Assembly: GCF_014138265.1 (NCBI RefSeq) | Contig: NZ_JACGXL010000001.1 | Location: forward strand, 124,001 to 188,000 | DNA: 64,000 bases | Reading direction: 5' to 3' | Origin: Dokdonella fugitiva | GTDB lineage: Bacteria; Pseudomonadota; Gammaproteobacteria; Xanthomonadales; Rhodanobacteraceae | Shown here: one piece after another, positions 37,280 through 46,005 of the stretch | Numbering within the stretch: the stretch's first letter is position 1 | Layout: each line of letters opens with the position of its first letter | Translations under genes and position numbers: made by a program | The notes under the pieces: generated by a model | Databases searched by the model: none | What the model was told of the DNA's origin: nothing | The model's input: the letters and a program-made list of their open reading frames with translations, nothing else

Positions 37280-38461
37280 ATGAAGCCCTTCGGTACACCG
37301 TACACCGACACTGCCATCCGCGTTCTCCTGCTCGGCTCGGGCGAACTCGGCAAGGAAGTCGCGATCGAACTGCAGCGTTTCGCGGTCGAGGTGATCGCGG
37401 TCGACCGCTACGCGAACGCACCCGCGATGCAGGTCGCGCACCGCTCGCACGTGATCGACATGCTCGACGGCGCCGAGCTGCGCCGCGTGATCGAACTCGA
37501 ACGGCCCGACCTCGTCGTGCCCGAGATCGAGGCGATCCACACGCCGACCCTGGTCGAACTGGAACAGGCTGGGCTGCGCGTGATCCCGACCGCGCGCGCG
37601 GCATGGCTGACCATGGACCGCGAAGGCATCCGCCGCCTCGCCGCCGAGGAACTCGGCCTGCCGACGTCGCGCTACCGCTTCGTCGACACGCTCGAGGAAT
37701 ATCGAGCCGCAGTCGCGGCGATCGGCCTGCCGTTCGTGATCAAGCCGGTCATGAGCAGTTCGGGCAAGGGACAGAGCACGGTACGCGGCGAGGCCGAGGT
37801 CGACGCCGCGTGGGACTACGCGCAGTCGGGCGGTCGCGCCGGCAAGGGACGCTGCATCGTCGAAGGCTTCGTCGATTTCGACTACGAGATCACCCAGCTC
37901 ACCGTGCGCCATGCGGGCGGAACGAGTTTCTGCGCGCCGATCGGCCATCGCCAGGAGCACGGCGACTATCGCGAGTCGTGGCAACCGCAGCCGATGAGCA
38001 CGAAGGCGCTCGTCGAGGCGCAGCGGCAGGCTGCCGCGATCACGGGCGCGCTCGGCGGTTACGGCGTGTTCGGCGTCGAGTTCTTCGTCAAGGGCGACGA
38101 CGTGATCTTCTCCGAGGTCAGTCCACGGCCGCACGACACCGGGCTCGTCACCCTCATTTCACAGGACCTGTCCGAATTCGCGCTGCACGCGCGCGCGATC
38201 CTCGGCCTGCCGGTGCCTGCGATCCGCCAACTCGGGCCGTCGGCCTCGTGCGCGGTGCTGTGCAGCGGCGACGGCGACCGGCCGCGCTACCACGGCGTCG
38301 CCGAGGCGCTCGCCGAGTCCGACACGATGCTGCGCCTGTTCGGCAAGCCACAGGTGCGCGGCCAGCGACGCATGGCGGTCACGCTCGCGCGCGACGTCGA
38401 CGTCGATGCCGCCGTCGCCAAGGCCGTGCGTGCCGCTTCGCACCTGCATGTCGAACCCTGA
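37280..38461 (+). CDS. purT: formate-dependent phosphoribosylglycinamide formyltransferase
   Basis: The alternative third step of purine synthesis: formate, ATP and GAR give formyl-GAR. The 393-residue ATP-grasp protein has [18 protein letters not shown] at residues 16-33, [14 protein letters not shown] near 153-166 and [24 protein letters not shown] near 260-285. Length and motifs match PurT throughout. It is divergent from the transglutaminase-like gene by 151 bases. The small gene after it begins 63 bases later. Confidence 0.97.
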   Translation: MKPFGTPYTDTAIRVLLLGSGELGKEVAIELQRFAVEVIAVDRYANAPAMQVAHRSHVIDMLDGAELRRVIELERPDLVVPEIEAIHTPTLVELEQAGLRVIPTARAAWLTMDREGIRRLAAEELGLPTSRYRFVDTLEEYRAAVAAIGLPFVIKPVMSSSGKGQSTVRGEAEVDAAWDYAQSGGRAGKGRCIVEGFVDFDYEITQLTVRHAGGTSFCAPIGHRQEHGDYRESWQPQPMSTKALVEAQRQAAAITGALGGYGVFGVEFFVKGDDVIFSEVSPRPHDTGLVTLISQDLSEFALHARAILGLPVPAIRQLGPSASCAVLCSGDGDRPRYHGVAEALAESDTMLRLFGKPQVRGQRRMAVTLARDVDVDAAVAKAVRAASHLHVEP

Positions 38462-38524
38462 ATCTGACTCCCGCCCGCGGGCAGAGCCGCGCGGCGGCGA
38501 GTCCCGCCATCATCCGGACCGCCC

Positions 38525-38791
38525 ATGACCGACCCGAAGAACTACGCGGTATTCCTCTACCCGCAGGCGATCGAAGCGCTCGGCGAGCCGATCAAGCCGT
38601 ACTTGCGCGATGCCCCCGGTGGCGCGCACATCGTCTGCAGCGAGATCGACGCCTCGGGCGCGCTGTTCGAGATGACGCTCGCCGGCAAGGGGCCGAACGG
38701 CGAATCGCTCGAACTCGAGATCATGGTGCCGTCGTCGATGGTCAAGCTCGTCATGTCGATGCACGGCGAGCACGAGATCGGCTTCGTCTGA
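38525..38791 (+). CDS. small conserved protein of unknown function
   Basis: An 88-residue cytoplasmic protein without recognised domain. It has no signal peptide, a regular codon usage, and a mixed alpha/beta composition (YAVFLYPQAIEALGEPIKPY, ELEIMVPSSMVKLVMSMHG). I recall similar short proteins in other Xanthomonadales. It lies 63 bases after purT and converges on bpt with only 19 bases between. Confidence 0.75.
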   Translation: MTDPKNYAVFLYPQAIEALGEPIKPYLRDAPGGAHIVCSEIDASGALFEMTLAGKGPNGESLELEIMVPSSMVKLVMSMHGEHEIGFV

Positions 38792-38810
38792 AGCGGGTGG
38801 CGGCTGCGCC

Positions 38811-39512
38811 TCAGAGATCGGTCCAGATTCCTTCGCGCAGCACTTCGAGCGGGCGGTAACGCGCCTTGTAGTGCATCTTCGGATGGTCTTCGATCCAGAA
38901 GCCGAGGTAGACGTGCGGCAACCCTTGTTCGCGCGCCATCTCGAGCTGGGTGAGGATCGCGAACGTACCGAGGCTGCGTGACTCGCACTCCGGATCGAAG
39001 AACGTGTAGACCGCGGAAAGGCCGGCAGCGCAGAAGTCGGTGACCGCGATGCCGACGAGACGTTCACGTTCGCGCAGTTCGATGAAGCGGGTAGGGCTCC
39101 AAGCGGTGTAGAGGAAGCGCGCGAAGTCCTCCGGGCGCGCGTCGTCCATCCCGCCGTCGGGATGGCGCGCGCGCAGGTAGCGCCGATACAGCGTGAAGTA
39201 TTCGTCGGTGTAGTTGGCCGGCATCACGCGCACGGCGAGGTCCGCATTGCGTGCGAGGCAACGCCGCTGCGACCGGTCCGCGCGGAAGCGCTCGACCGGC
39301 ACGCGGCAGGCGACGCAGGCGCGGCAGCCGTTGCACTGCGGGTGGTAGACGTGCCCCCCCGCGCGGCGATAGCCGCGCTGCACCGCGATGTCGTAGATCT
39401 GCGGCAGCTGCGGCGCGCTCGGGTCGATGACGATGTTCTGCGCGGTGCGCGAGGCGAAATAGCCGCACGGGTGCGGCAGGGTCTGGAACAGGCGGACGAC
39501 GTCCGAACGCAT
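38811..39512 (-). CDS. bpt: aspartate/glutamate leucyltransferase (arginyltransferase family)
   Basis: Transfers leucine from Leu-tRNA to N-terminal Asp or Glu of proteins, marking them for ClpAPS degradation in the N-degron pathway. The 233-residue protein has CGYFASRTAQNIVIDPSAP near the N-terminus, the cysteine cluster HPQCNGCRACVACRVPV near residue 60 and GFWIEDHPKMHYKARYRPLE near the C-terminus, all diagnostic of Bpt. It is the only gene of its unit, with a GC-rich hairpin in the 116 bases before it. Confidence 0.95.
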   Translation of the reverse strand: MRSDVVRLFQTLPHPCGYFASRTAQNIVIDPSAPQLPQIYDIAVQRGYRRAGGHVYHPQCNGCRACVACRVPVERFRADRSQRRCLARNADLAVRVMPANYTDEYFTLYRRYLRARHPDGGMDDARPEDFARFLYTAWSPTRFIELRERERLVGIAVTDFCAAGLSAVYTFFDPECESRSLGTFAILTQLEMAREQGLPHVYLGFWIEDHPKMHYKARYRPLEVLREGIWTDL

Positions 39513-39573
39513 GGGCTCATTCTAGCCCGTTCGGGGCGGCGTGCCTGTTGCGGCGCGAGCGCGCCGGCCGGTC

Positions 39574-39599
39574 GCCCCGCCGTTGGGGAATGGCGGGGC
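39574..39599. terminator. GC hairpin between DUF2007 and bpt genes
   Basis: GCCCCGCC/GGCGGGGC with a 10-base loop lies after the DUF2007 stop and before bpt, both leftward. It lacks a T tract on either strand. It may end the DUF2007 transcript. Confidence 0.45.
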
Positions 39600-39628
39600 G
39601 CACCGCCCGCCGCCGGGCCCGGCAGCGA

Positions 39629-40015
39629 TCAGTGGCGCAGCACGCTCAGCGCGATCAGCACCGACACGCCGGCGATCAGCGCGAGCACGACGAGCTTGAT
39701 GCGCAGCGAGGCGCGATTGTGCTGGGTCGGGCTGCCGACACCGCGGGCCGCGGCGAGTTCGTCGGCGAAGCGCGTCGCCGGTTCGAGCCCGGCGTCGCGC
39801 AGCACCTTGCGCGCGAGCGTCTGGTCTTCCGAACGCACGACCGACACCTGCGGCCAGTTGTCGCGGTCGGCCTTGGCGGTGTAGCTGAAGCGCTTCCAGT
39901 CCGCGCCCTGGTAGGCGCGACGGTTCGCGATCGTCGTCTTGATGCCGTGCTCGGCCATCAGCGCGACGACGCGCTCGATGTTTTCCATCCGCGGTGACGT
40001 GTAGATCTGGCGCAT
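39629..40015 (-). CDS. DUF2007-type membrane protein, 'pathogenicity-like'
   Basis: A 128-residue protein. Residues 1-85 resemble the DUF2007/putative signal-transducing domain (RQIYTSPRMENIERVVALM, HGIKTTIANRR, VSVVRSEDQTLARKVL). The final ~25 residues form one transmembrane helix (IKLVVLALIAGVSVLIALSVL). Orthologues in Xanthomonas were annotated 'pathogenicity-like protein', a name that I would not take as a function. It starts 49 bases after tesB ends and may be co-transcribed with it. Confidence 0.85.
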   Translation of the reverse strand: MRQIYTSPRMENIERVVALMAEHGIKTTIANRRAYQGADWKRFSYTAKADRDNWPQVSVVRSEDQTLARKVLRDAGLEPATRFADELAAARGVGSPTQHNRASLRIKLVVLALIAGVSVLIALSVLRH

Positions 40016-40064
40016 GGTCCGATTCTAGTGGGTTCGGGAAAGCCGGCGTGAATGGCGGGGCCGG

Positions 40065-40934
40065 TCAACCCTCGCTGCGCATGCGCACGAGGCCTTCCTG
40101 CGCGGTCGAGGCGACGAGCCGGCCGTCCTCGCTGTAGATCATGCCGCGCGCGAGGCCGCGCCCGCCCTGAGCGGTCGGGCTGTCGCACGAGTAGAGCAGC
40201 CATTCGTCGGCGCGGAACGGGCGGTGGAACCACATCGCGTGGTCGAGGCTCGCGACCTGCACGTTGCGCTGCAGGAACGAGATGCCGTGCGGGAACATCG
40301 TCGTGCCGATCAGGTGGAAGTCCGACGAATACGCGAGCAGCGCGCGATGCAGCGGCGGGCTCGCCTCGGGCACGCGCCCGGTCAGGCGGAACCAGACCTG
40401 CTGGAACGGCGGGCGCTTCGGCGGGTTGAGCTCGTCGCGCGGATAGACGTGGCGGAATTCGTACGGGCCGGAGCGGCCGAACCAGCGCTGCAGCTTCGGC
40501 GGCAGCTTGGCGAGTTCCTCCGGTGGCAGCGGTTCGACCGGTTCGAGGTCGTCCGGCTTGGGCACGGCCGGCATCGGCAGCTGGTGCTCGACGCCGTATT
40601 CCTCGGTCTGGAACGAAGCCGAGAAGTTGAAGATCGGCTGGCCGTGCTGGATCGCGGTCACGCGGCGCACCGAGAAGCTGCCGCCGTCGCGCGTGCGCTC
40701 GACGTTGTAGACGATCGGGTGCTCGATGTCCCCCGCGCGCAGGAAGTACGCGTGCAGCGAATGCGCGTTGCGGTCGGCGTCGACGGTCTGCTGCGCGGCG
40801 GAGAGCGCCTGCCCGAGCACCTGGCCGCCGAACACGTAGCGCGTGCCGATGTCGCGGCTTTCGCCGCGGAACAGGTTGTCCTCGAGGCGCTCGAGCTGGA
40901 GCAGGGAGAGCAGTTCTTCGACGGCGGACGTCAT
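40065..40934 (-). CDS. tesB: acyl-CoA thioesterase II
   Basis: Hydrolyses medium- and long-chain acyl-CoA in the cytoplasm. The 289-residue length is that of TesB, and the double hotdog fold is evident: RYVFGGQVLGQALSAAQQTV near residue 32, LHAYFLRAGD near 59 and in the second half LDHAMWFHRPFRADEWLLY and GLARGMIYSEDGRLVAS. The catalytic Asp, Thr/Ser and Gln of TesB map to the second domain. The amidase gene upstream ends 36 bases before its start. Confidence 0.95.
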   Translation of the reverse strand: MTSAVEELLSLLQLERLEDNLFRGESRDIGTRYVFGGQVLGQALSAAQQTVDADRNAHSLHAYFLRAGDIEHPIVYNVERTRDGGSFSVRRVTAIQHGQPIFNFSASFQTEEYGVEHQLPMPAVPKPDDLEPVEPLPPEELAKLPPKLQRWFGRSGPYEFRHVYPRDELNPPKRPPFQQVWFRLTGRVPEASPPLHRALLAYSSDFHLIGTTMFPHGISFLQRNVQVASLDHAMWFHRPFRADEWLLYSCDSPTAQGGRGLARGMIYSEDGRLVASTAQEGLVRMRSEG

Positions 40935-40970
40935 ACGTTCCGGAGCGACGGCAGGGCGGCGAAGTATAGG

Positions 40971-41567
40971 TCAGGGTACGGTGGGGGTGGCGTTCAACCG
41001 TTCGAGGCCGCTCGACGGCACGATCTCGTTCCACGGGAACAGCGGCCCCGGGTCCTGGCGCCGGCGCAGCAGGACCGAGGGGTCGTCCTTGGCAGGTTCC
41101 AGGCGGCGGTCGAGATCCTCGTGGCCGGCGATCCAGCGCAGGTTCGCGTGGTCGTTGCGCAGCTGCGCGAGCAGGGTGCGCAGCGAGGCGATCTGTTCGG
41201 CCGTGTACGGCACCGTGAACGCCTGGTGGCGGCTGTCGCCCCAGTCGGGATAGCGGCCGATGTTGACGAGCTCGATGCCGATCGAGCGCGGGTTGTAGCC
41301 GTAGGTGTGGTTGGCGACGCGCGTGTCGGCGACGAAGCGGTACACCTTGCCGGCGAGGTCGATGTAGTAGTGGCCGCTGTTGCCGGTCTGCGTGCCGGCG
41401 TAGTGGATGCGCTCGCCGAACTCGCGCGCCATCGCCATGTCGGGCAGTTCGGTGCAGTGGATCACCACGAGGTCGATCGCCGACGACGGCCGTGCGGCGA
41501 GGCGCTCCTCGTACGGCAGCGGCCAGTCTTCGATCGCGAGCGGCGGCGTGGACAGGACAGGAGGCAT
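40971..41567 (-). CDS. N-acetylmuramoyl-L-alanine amidase, AmpD-like
   Basis: A 198-residue type 2 amidase. The zinc ligands should be the His of VVIHCTEL (~residue 36), the His of WIAGHEDLD (~residue 146) and an Asp further on (RRRQDPGPLF). A conserved catalytic-site Tyr/His region is in SGHYYIDLAGKVYRFV. There is no signal peptide, so it is probably a cytoplasmic amidase that trims recycled muropeptides. It is leftward, with tesB 36 bases after it. Confidence 0.88.
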   Translation of the reverse strand: MPPVLSTPPLAIEDWPLPYEERLAARPSSAIDLVVIHCTELPDMAMAREFGERIHYAGTQTGNSGHYYIDLAGKVYRFVADTRVANHTYGYNPRSIGIELVNIGRYPDWGDSRHQAFTVPYTAEQIASLRTLLAQLRNDHANLRWIAGHEDLDRRLEPAKDDPSVLLRRRQDPGPLFPWNEIVPSSGLERLNATPTVP

Positions 41568-41646
41568 CGCGCTGGAACCGGCGGCGGGAAGGGCGCAATG
41601 CTAGCATCGCGCCCCCCGCCGTTCCGGCGTATCGCGGCGAACGTCC

Positions 41647-42159
41647 ATGCCAGGCACGGTCATCCTCTCGCACGGCCTCGAAAGCGGCCCCCAGGCGACC
41701 AAGGTCAGCGCGCTCGCGACCGTGTGCGACGCGCTCGGCTGGGCGAGCGTGCGGCCCGACTATCGCGACCTCGACGCGAGCCGCGATCCGCGCGCGATCG
41801 ACGCGCGCATCGCGCGTGGCCTCGAGCAGGCGCCGGGCGAGGGTCGTGTCGTGTTCGCGGGTTCGAGCATGGGTGCGTTCACCTCGGGCCTGGCGTCGCT
41901 GCGGCGCGCGAGCGCCGGGCTGTTCCTGCTCGCGCTGCCGACCGCGATCCCCGGTTACGAGCACGCGTTCGACGCGGCCGACGTGCCGACCGCGCTCGTG
42001 CACGGCTGGCACGACGAGATCTGCCCGGTCGGCGCGGTGATCGACTTCGCCCGCGCGCGCAGCGCGACGCTGCACCTCGTGCGCGACGACCATCGCCTCG
42101 GCGCGCACGTCGACTGGTGTGCCGCGGTGTTCCGCGATTTCCTGGTCGGCCTCGGCTGA
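41647..42159 (+). CDS. YqiA-like alpha/beta hydrolase
   Basis: A 170-residue esterase-like protein. The nucleophile is the Ser of GSSMGA near residue 75; an Asp in GWHDEICP near 120 and a His in DDHRLGAH near 150 complete a triad. Short length and N-terminal ILSHGLESGPQATKV fit the YqiA/UPF0227 type. The next gene's ATG overlaps its stop (TGATG), so it is coupled to rlmKL. Confidence 0.87.
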   Translation: MPGTVILSHGLESGPQATKVSALATVCDALGWASVRPDYRDLDASRDPRAIDARIARGLEQAPGEGRVVFAGSSMGAFTSGLASLRRASAGLFLLALPTAIPGYEHAFDAADVPTALVHGWHDEICPVGAVIDFARARSATLHLVRDDHRLGAHVDWCAAVFRDFLVGLG

Positions 42160-44351
42160 TGGCGACGCTGTTCGCGACCTGCCCGAAGGGGCTCGAATAC
42201 CTGCTGCGCGACGAACTGCGCGCACTCGGCGCGGACGACGCGCGCGAGGCGCTCGCGGGCGTGCATTTTTCCGGCCCGCTCGAGCTCGCCTACCGCGCCT
42301 GCCTGTGGTCGCGCCTCGCCAGTCGCGTGCTGCTGCAACTCGCGGAATTCGACGCACCGGACGCCGACGCGTTGTACGCCGGCGCGCAGGCGATCGACTG
42401 GTCGCGGCATCTCGCACCGGGCGGTACGTTCGCGATCGACGCGGTCGGCGGCGGCGGCGCGCTGCGCCATACGCAGTTCATCGCGCTGCGCACAAAGGAT
42501 GCGATCGTCGACCAGTTCCGCGAACGCAGCGGCGAGCGCCCCGACGTCGACGTCGAGCGCCCGTCGATCCGCATCAACGTGCGCGTGCACAAGGGCCGCG
42601 CGAGCGTCGCGCTCGATCTCGCCGGCCAGCCGCTGCACCGGCGCGGCTGGCGCCAGGGTACGGGCGAGGCGCCGCTCAAGGAAAACCTCGCCTGCGCGAT
42701 GCTCATGCGCGCAGGCTGGCCGGCGATCGCCGCCGACGGCGGCGCGCTCGTCGACCCGATGTGCGGCGCGGGCACCTTGCTCGTCGAAGGCGCGCTGATG
42801 GCCGCCGACGTCGCGCCGGGCCTGCGTCGCGACTACTGGGGATTCCTCGGCTGGCGTGGCCACGACGCGCCGGCGTGGCAGGCGTTGCTCGACGAGGCGC
42901 AGGTGCGCGCGACCACCGGCCTGCGCGCGCTGCAGCCGGTGTATTTCGGCTACGACCACGACGCCGACGTGCTGCAGGAAGCCAAGCGCAATGCGCAGGC
43001 GGCCGGCGTCGCCGGTTTCATCCATCTCGCGCGGCAGTCGGCCGAGCACCTGCGTCGCCCTGCCGGCGTCGAGCGCCCGGGCCTGGTGATCTCCAATCCG
43101 CCGTACGGCGAACGCCTCGGCGAGCGGGCCGCCCTCGGCACCGTGTATCGCGCCTTCGGCGCGCGCCTGCGCGAGGAGTTCATCGGCTGGCGCGCTGCGG
43201 TGATCGTCGCCGACGACGAGCTCGGCCATGCGCTCGGCCTGCGTGCGGACAAGCGCTACGTGCTCTACAACGGCGCACTCGAGTGCCGCCTGCTCACGTT
43301 CGATCTTGCCGAAGCGGCGCCGCGCGAACGCGTGGAGCGGCCGCTGTCGGAGGGCGCGCAGGCGGTCGCGAACCGCATCGGCAAGAACGTGCGCCACCTG
43401 CGCAAGCGGCTCGAGCGCGAAGGCGTTTCGTGCTGGCGCGCGTACGACGCCGACATCCCCGAGTACGCGGCCGCGATCGACGTCTACCGCGCGATCGGAG
43501 CCGACGACGAACGCACGCGCGGCGAGCCGTTCCCGCAGACGTGGTTGCACGTGCAGGAATACGCACCGCCGCGCGACATTCCCGAGCACGTCGCGCGCGA
43601 TCGACTGCGCGACCTCGTGCACGCGGCGGGACATGCGCTCGAGGTGCCGCGCGAACGCATCGCGCTGAAGACGCGCTACAAGGCGAAGGGCGGCTCCAAG
43701 TACGGCCGCTTCGACCAGCGCGGCGAGTTCCTCGTGGTGGAGGAGGGGGGCCTGAAGTTCCGCGTGAACCTGTTCGACTACCTCGACACCGGGCTGTTCC
43801 TCGACCACCGGCCGATGCGCCTGCGCCTGCGCGAACTCGCGCGCGGGCGGCATGTGCTCAACCTGTTCTGCTACACGGCGACGGCGAGCGTGCACGCGGC
43901 CGCCGGCGGCGCGGCGTCGACGACGAGCGTCGACCTGTCGGCGACGTACCTCGAATGGGCCGCGCGCAATTTCACGCTGAACGGGCACACGGGATCGCGC
44001 CACCAGCTCGTGCAGGCGGACGTGCTCGCCTGGCTGCGCCACGACCGCGGCCGCTACGACCTCGTGTTCGTCGATCCGCCGACGTTCTCCAATTCCAAGC
44101 GCGCCGACGATTTCGACGTGCAGCGCGACCACGCCGAACTGCTGCGCCTCGTCGGCGAGCGGCTCGCGCCGGACGGGCTTATCGTGTTCTCGAACAACCT
44201 GCGCCGCTTCACCCTCGATGCGTCGCTCGCGGAGCGGTTCGAGGTGCGCGACATCACGCCGTCGACGATCCCGTTCGACTTCACCCGCAACGCGCGGATC
44301 CACGTTTGTTACGAACTGCGACAGCGCTCCGCGCGGCCAGCGAATTCTTAA
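42159..44351 (+). CDS. rlmL: bifunctional 23S rRNA methyltransferase RlmKL
   Basis: Methylates G2445 (RlmL half) and G2069 (RlmK half) of 23S rRNA. The 730-residue protein has an N-terminal THUMP domain, the RlmL Rossmann core with DPMCGAGTLLVEGAL (~residue 205) and NPPYGERLG (~residue 312), and the RlmK core with DYLDTGLFLDHRP and VDPPTFSNSKR (~residue 640). Both halves look intact, and the length equals that of gammaproteobacterial RlmKL. It overlaps the YqiA-like gene by one base. Confidence 0.96.
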   Translation: MATLFATCPKGLEYLLRDELRALGADDAREALAGVHFSGPLELAYRACLWSRLASRVLLQLAEFDAPDADALYAGAQAIDWSRHLAPGGTFAIDAVGGGGALRHTQFIALRTKDAIVDQFRERSGERPDVDVERPSIRINVRVHKGRASVALDLAGQPLHRRGWRQGTGEAPLKENLACAMLMRAGWPAIAADGGALVDPMCGAGTLLVEGALMAADVAPGLRRDYWGFLGWRGHDAPAWQALLDEAQVRATTGLRALQPVYFGYDHDADVLQEAKRNAQAAGVAGFIHLARQSAEHLRRPAGVERPGLVISNPPYGERLGERAALGTVYRAFGARLREEFIGWRAAVIVADDELGHALGLRADKRYVLYNGALECRLLTFDLAEAAPRERVERPLSEGAQAVANRIGKNVRHLRKRLEREGVSCWRAYDADIPEYAAAIDVYRAIGADDERTRGEPFPQTWLHVQEYAPPRDIPEHVARDRLRDLVHAAGHALEVPRERIALKTRYKAKGGSKYGRFDQRGEFLVVEEGGLKFRVNLFDYLDTGLFLDHRPMRLRLRELARGRHVLNLFCYTATASVHAAAGGAASTTSVDLSATYLEWAARNFTLNGHTGSRHQLVQADVLAWLRHDRGRYDLVFVDPPTFSNSKRADDFDVQRDHAELLRLVGERLAPDGLIVFSNNLRRFTLDASLAERFEVRDITPSTIPFDFTRNARIHVCYELRQRSARPANS

Positions 44352-44428
44352 CGCGGGGTGGAGTAATTTCAGGACCGATTCAGGGGGTGGGCCGCAGCAT
44401 GCGTCCCATACCTGAGGAGGGTGTGGAG

Positions 44429-44884
44429 ATGCGCAAGTCCATTCGTTCGTTCGTCATGGGTGTCCTGGTCGCCGTGGGTGTGGCGCTGGCGCCGTCGGCG
44501 TTCGCTCGCAGCCACTGGAACGTCGGCATCGGCATCGGCCTGCCGGGTATCAGCATCGGCTACTCCGACTGCCGCCACTGCGGTCGCGGCTGGGGCGGCA
44601 ACTACTATTACGGCGGCGGCTACTACGGCGGCTACAGCTCGTACTACGCACCGGCGTACTACGGCCCGGCCTATTACAGCCCTTCGTACTATGACGCCGG
44701 TTACTACGGTCCGTCGTACTACTACCCGAGCTACGGCGTGCGCTACTACGACCGTCCGTCGCACCGTTACTACGGCAATGGCTATCGCGACCACGGCTAT
44801 CGTGACGGTGGCTACCGCCACCACGACCACGGCGACTACGGTCACCGTGCTTCCTACTACGATCGAGACGGCTATCGTCATTGA
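44429..44884 (+). CDS. exported tyrosine/glycine/histidine-rich protein
   Basis: A 151-residue protein. Residues 1-27 are a signal peptide ending PSAFA. The rest is low-complexity: repeated YY-pairs with Gly, Ser and Pro (such as YYAPAYYGPAYYSPSYYDAG), then a His/Arg/Asp-rich tail. Two cysteines occur in DCRHCGRG. No enzyme fold is evident; such proteins can form films, bind metal or bind heme, but I do not assign a role. A gaggaggg site sits 8 bases before the ATG. A strong intrinsic terminator follows. Confidence 0.85.
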   Translation: MRKSIRSFVMGVLVAVGVALAPSAFARSHWNVGIGIGLPGISIGYSDCRHCGRGWGGNYYYGGGYYGGYSSYYAPAYYGPAYYSPSYYDAGYYGPSYYYPSYGVRYYDRPSHRYYGNGYRDHGYRDGGYRHHDHGDYGHRASYYDRDGYRH

Positions 44885-44951
44885 CGCCTAGTCACGATCA
44901 CCAGTCAGCGTCGGCGGCCACCCCTCCCCCTTCCTGCCGCCGGCGTCTCCG

Positions 44952-44996
44952 CCCCGCGACGATTTCCCCTGATCGTCGCGGGGTTTCTTCTTTTTT
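44952..44996 (+). terminator. Rho-independent terminator after the Tyr-rich gene
   Basis: The 12-base stem CCCCGCGACGAT/ATCGTCGCGGGG encloses an 8-base loop and is followed by tttcttctttttt. It is the strongest intrinsic terminator in the window and lies 67 bases after the stop. Confidence 0.93.
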
Positions 44997-45093
44997 GATC
45001 CCGAAAACGCGGCCGTCCCGGCCTTGTTTCGTGTCGCCGAGTCCGGAGTGAATCCGGACTCGGCTCCGTCGTCCGAGCTCGCGCTCGAACGAC

Positions 45094-45217
45094 GGGCGGC
45101 ACATCCCTGTGCCGCAGCAGCCGCTGCGGCCGATGCGCTCCTGAGTGCTCGCGAAAACGCGGCCGGGCGGCACATCCCTGTGCCGTAGCAGCCGCTGCGG
45201 CCGATGCGCTCCTGAGT
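45094..45217. repeat. tandem pair of 53-base hairpin repeats
   Basis: Two copies of a 53-base unit (45094-45146 and 45165-45217) differ at a single position (c/t at unit position 22) and are separated by 18 bases. Each starts with CGGCACA-TCCC-TGTGCCG, a perfect stem with a four-base loop, followed by a smaller gcagc/gctgc stem and ending in gcgctcctgagt. The 451-base gap 44885-45335 holds nothing else but the terminator before it. Confidence 0.85.
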
Positions 45218-45335
45218 TCGCCGCCGGTCGGACTTCCGGTTTGCCGTGCAGCGGGTTCGTCGCGCGACTTTCGGCCTGTCCGTCCGGCGCGGTCGGCAGG
45301 TTATGATTGGCCGACATATGGCCGACGAAGCGTGC

Positions 45336-45944
45336 ATGAGCGAGCAGAGCAGACGAACCGGAATGCCGGCGCAACGGCAGGTTCCGGGCGCATGGACGTT
45401 CTTTCGCCAGTGGCTGCGCAATCCGCGCGCGATGGCCGCGCTGTCGCCGTCGGGTCGCCAGTTGACCCAGGCGATGATCGCCCAGCTGCCGGCGGGTACG
45501 CAGCGCGTGGTCGAACTCGGCGCAGGCACGGGCGTGTTCACGCGAGCGCTGCTCGCGCAGGGCATCCGTGCGCGCGACCTCCTCGTGGTCGAACTCAACG
45601 AAGAGCTCCACGGCCTGCTGCAGGCGGAGTTCCCCGAGGCACGTGTCGTGCACGGCAACGCCTGCGACCTCGCGGCGATCGCCGCGCGCACGGGGTTCGA
45701 AGGCGCCGACGCGGCAATCAGCGGGCTCGGTTTCCTGGCGATGCCGCGCGAGGTGCAGAAGGGCATCCTGTCCGCGGTGTTCTCGGTGCTCGGGCCGGGG
45801 CGGCCGCTGATCCAGTTCACCTACGGCCCCGCGGGCCCGATTCCGCGCGACCTGCTCGACGAGCTCGGCCTGTCGGTCCGCCGCGGCGGCATCGCGCCGA
45901 TCAACCTGCCGCCTGCATTCGTGTTCGTCTACACGCGCGACTGA
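45336..45944 (+). CDS. SAM-dependent methyltransferase, phospholipid N-methyltransferase-like
   Basis: About 202 residues, class I methyltransferase. The SAM-binding motif VVELGAGTGVFTRALL lies near residues 60-75 (counting from the start at 45336), and the N-terminus FFRQWLRNPRAMAALSPSG together with the C-terminal NLPPAFVFVYTR resembles the PmtA-like group. Several ATG codons (45303, 45318, 45336) are in frame, and none has a good ribosome site; TATGAT at 45301 may be a -10 box, favouring the later starts. Substrate is unproven. Confidence 0.85.
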   Translation: MSEQSRRTGMPAQRQVPGAWTFFRQWLRNPRAMAALSPSGRQLTQAMIAQLPAGTQRVVELGAGTGVFTRALLAQGIRARDLLVVELNEELHGLLQAEFPEARVVHGNACDLAAIAARTGFEGADAAISGLGFLAMPREVQKGILSAVFSVLGPGRPLIQFTYGPAGPIPRDLLDELGLSVRRGGIAPINLPPAFVFVYTRD

Positions 45945-46005
45945 GGTGGCACGACGACGGCGCGCGCGTCGTGCGCCGCCATTTCGCAACGACGCTCGCG
46001 GTATC

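Noticed and set aside
45094-45217. CRISPR array
   Set aside because: There are only two repeat units of 53 bases with an 18-base spacer, and the unit is itself made of hairpins; no cas genes are near.
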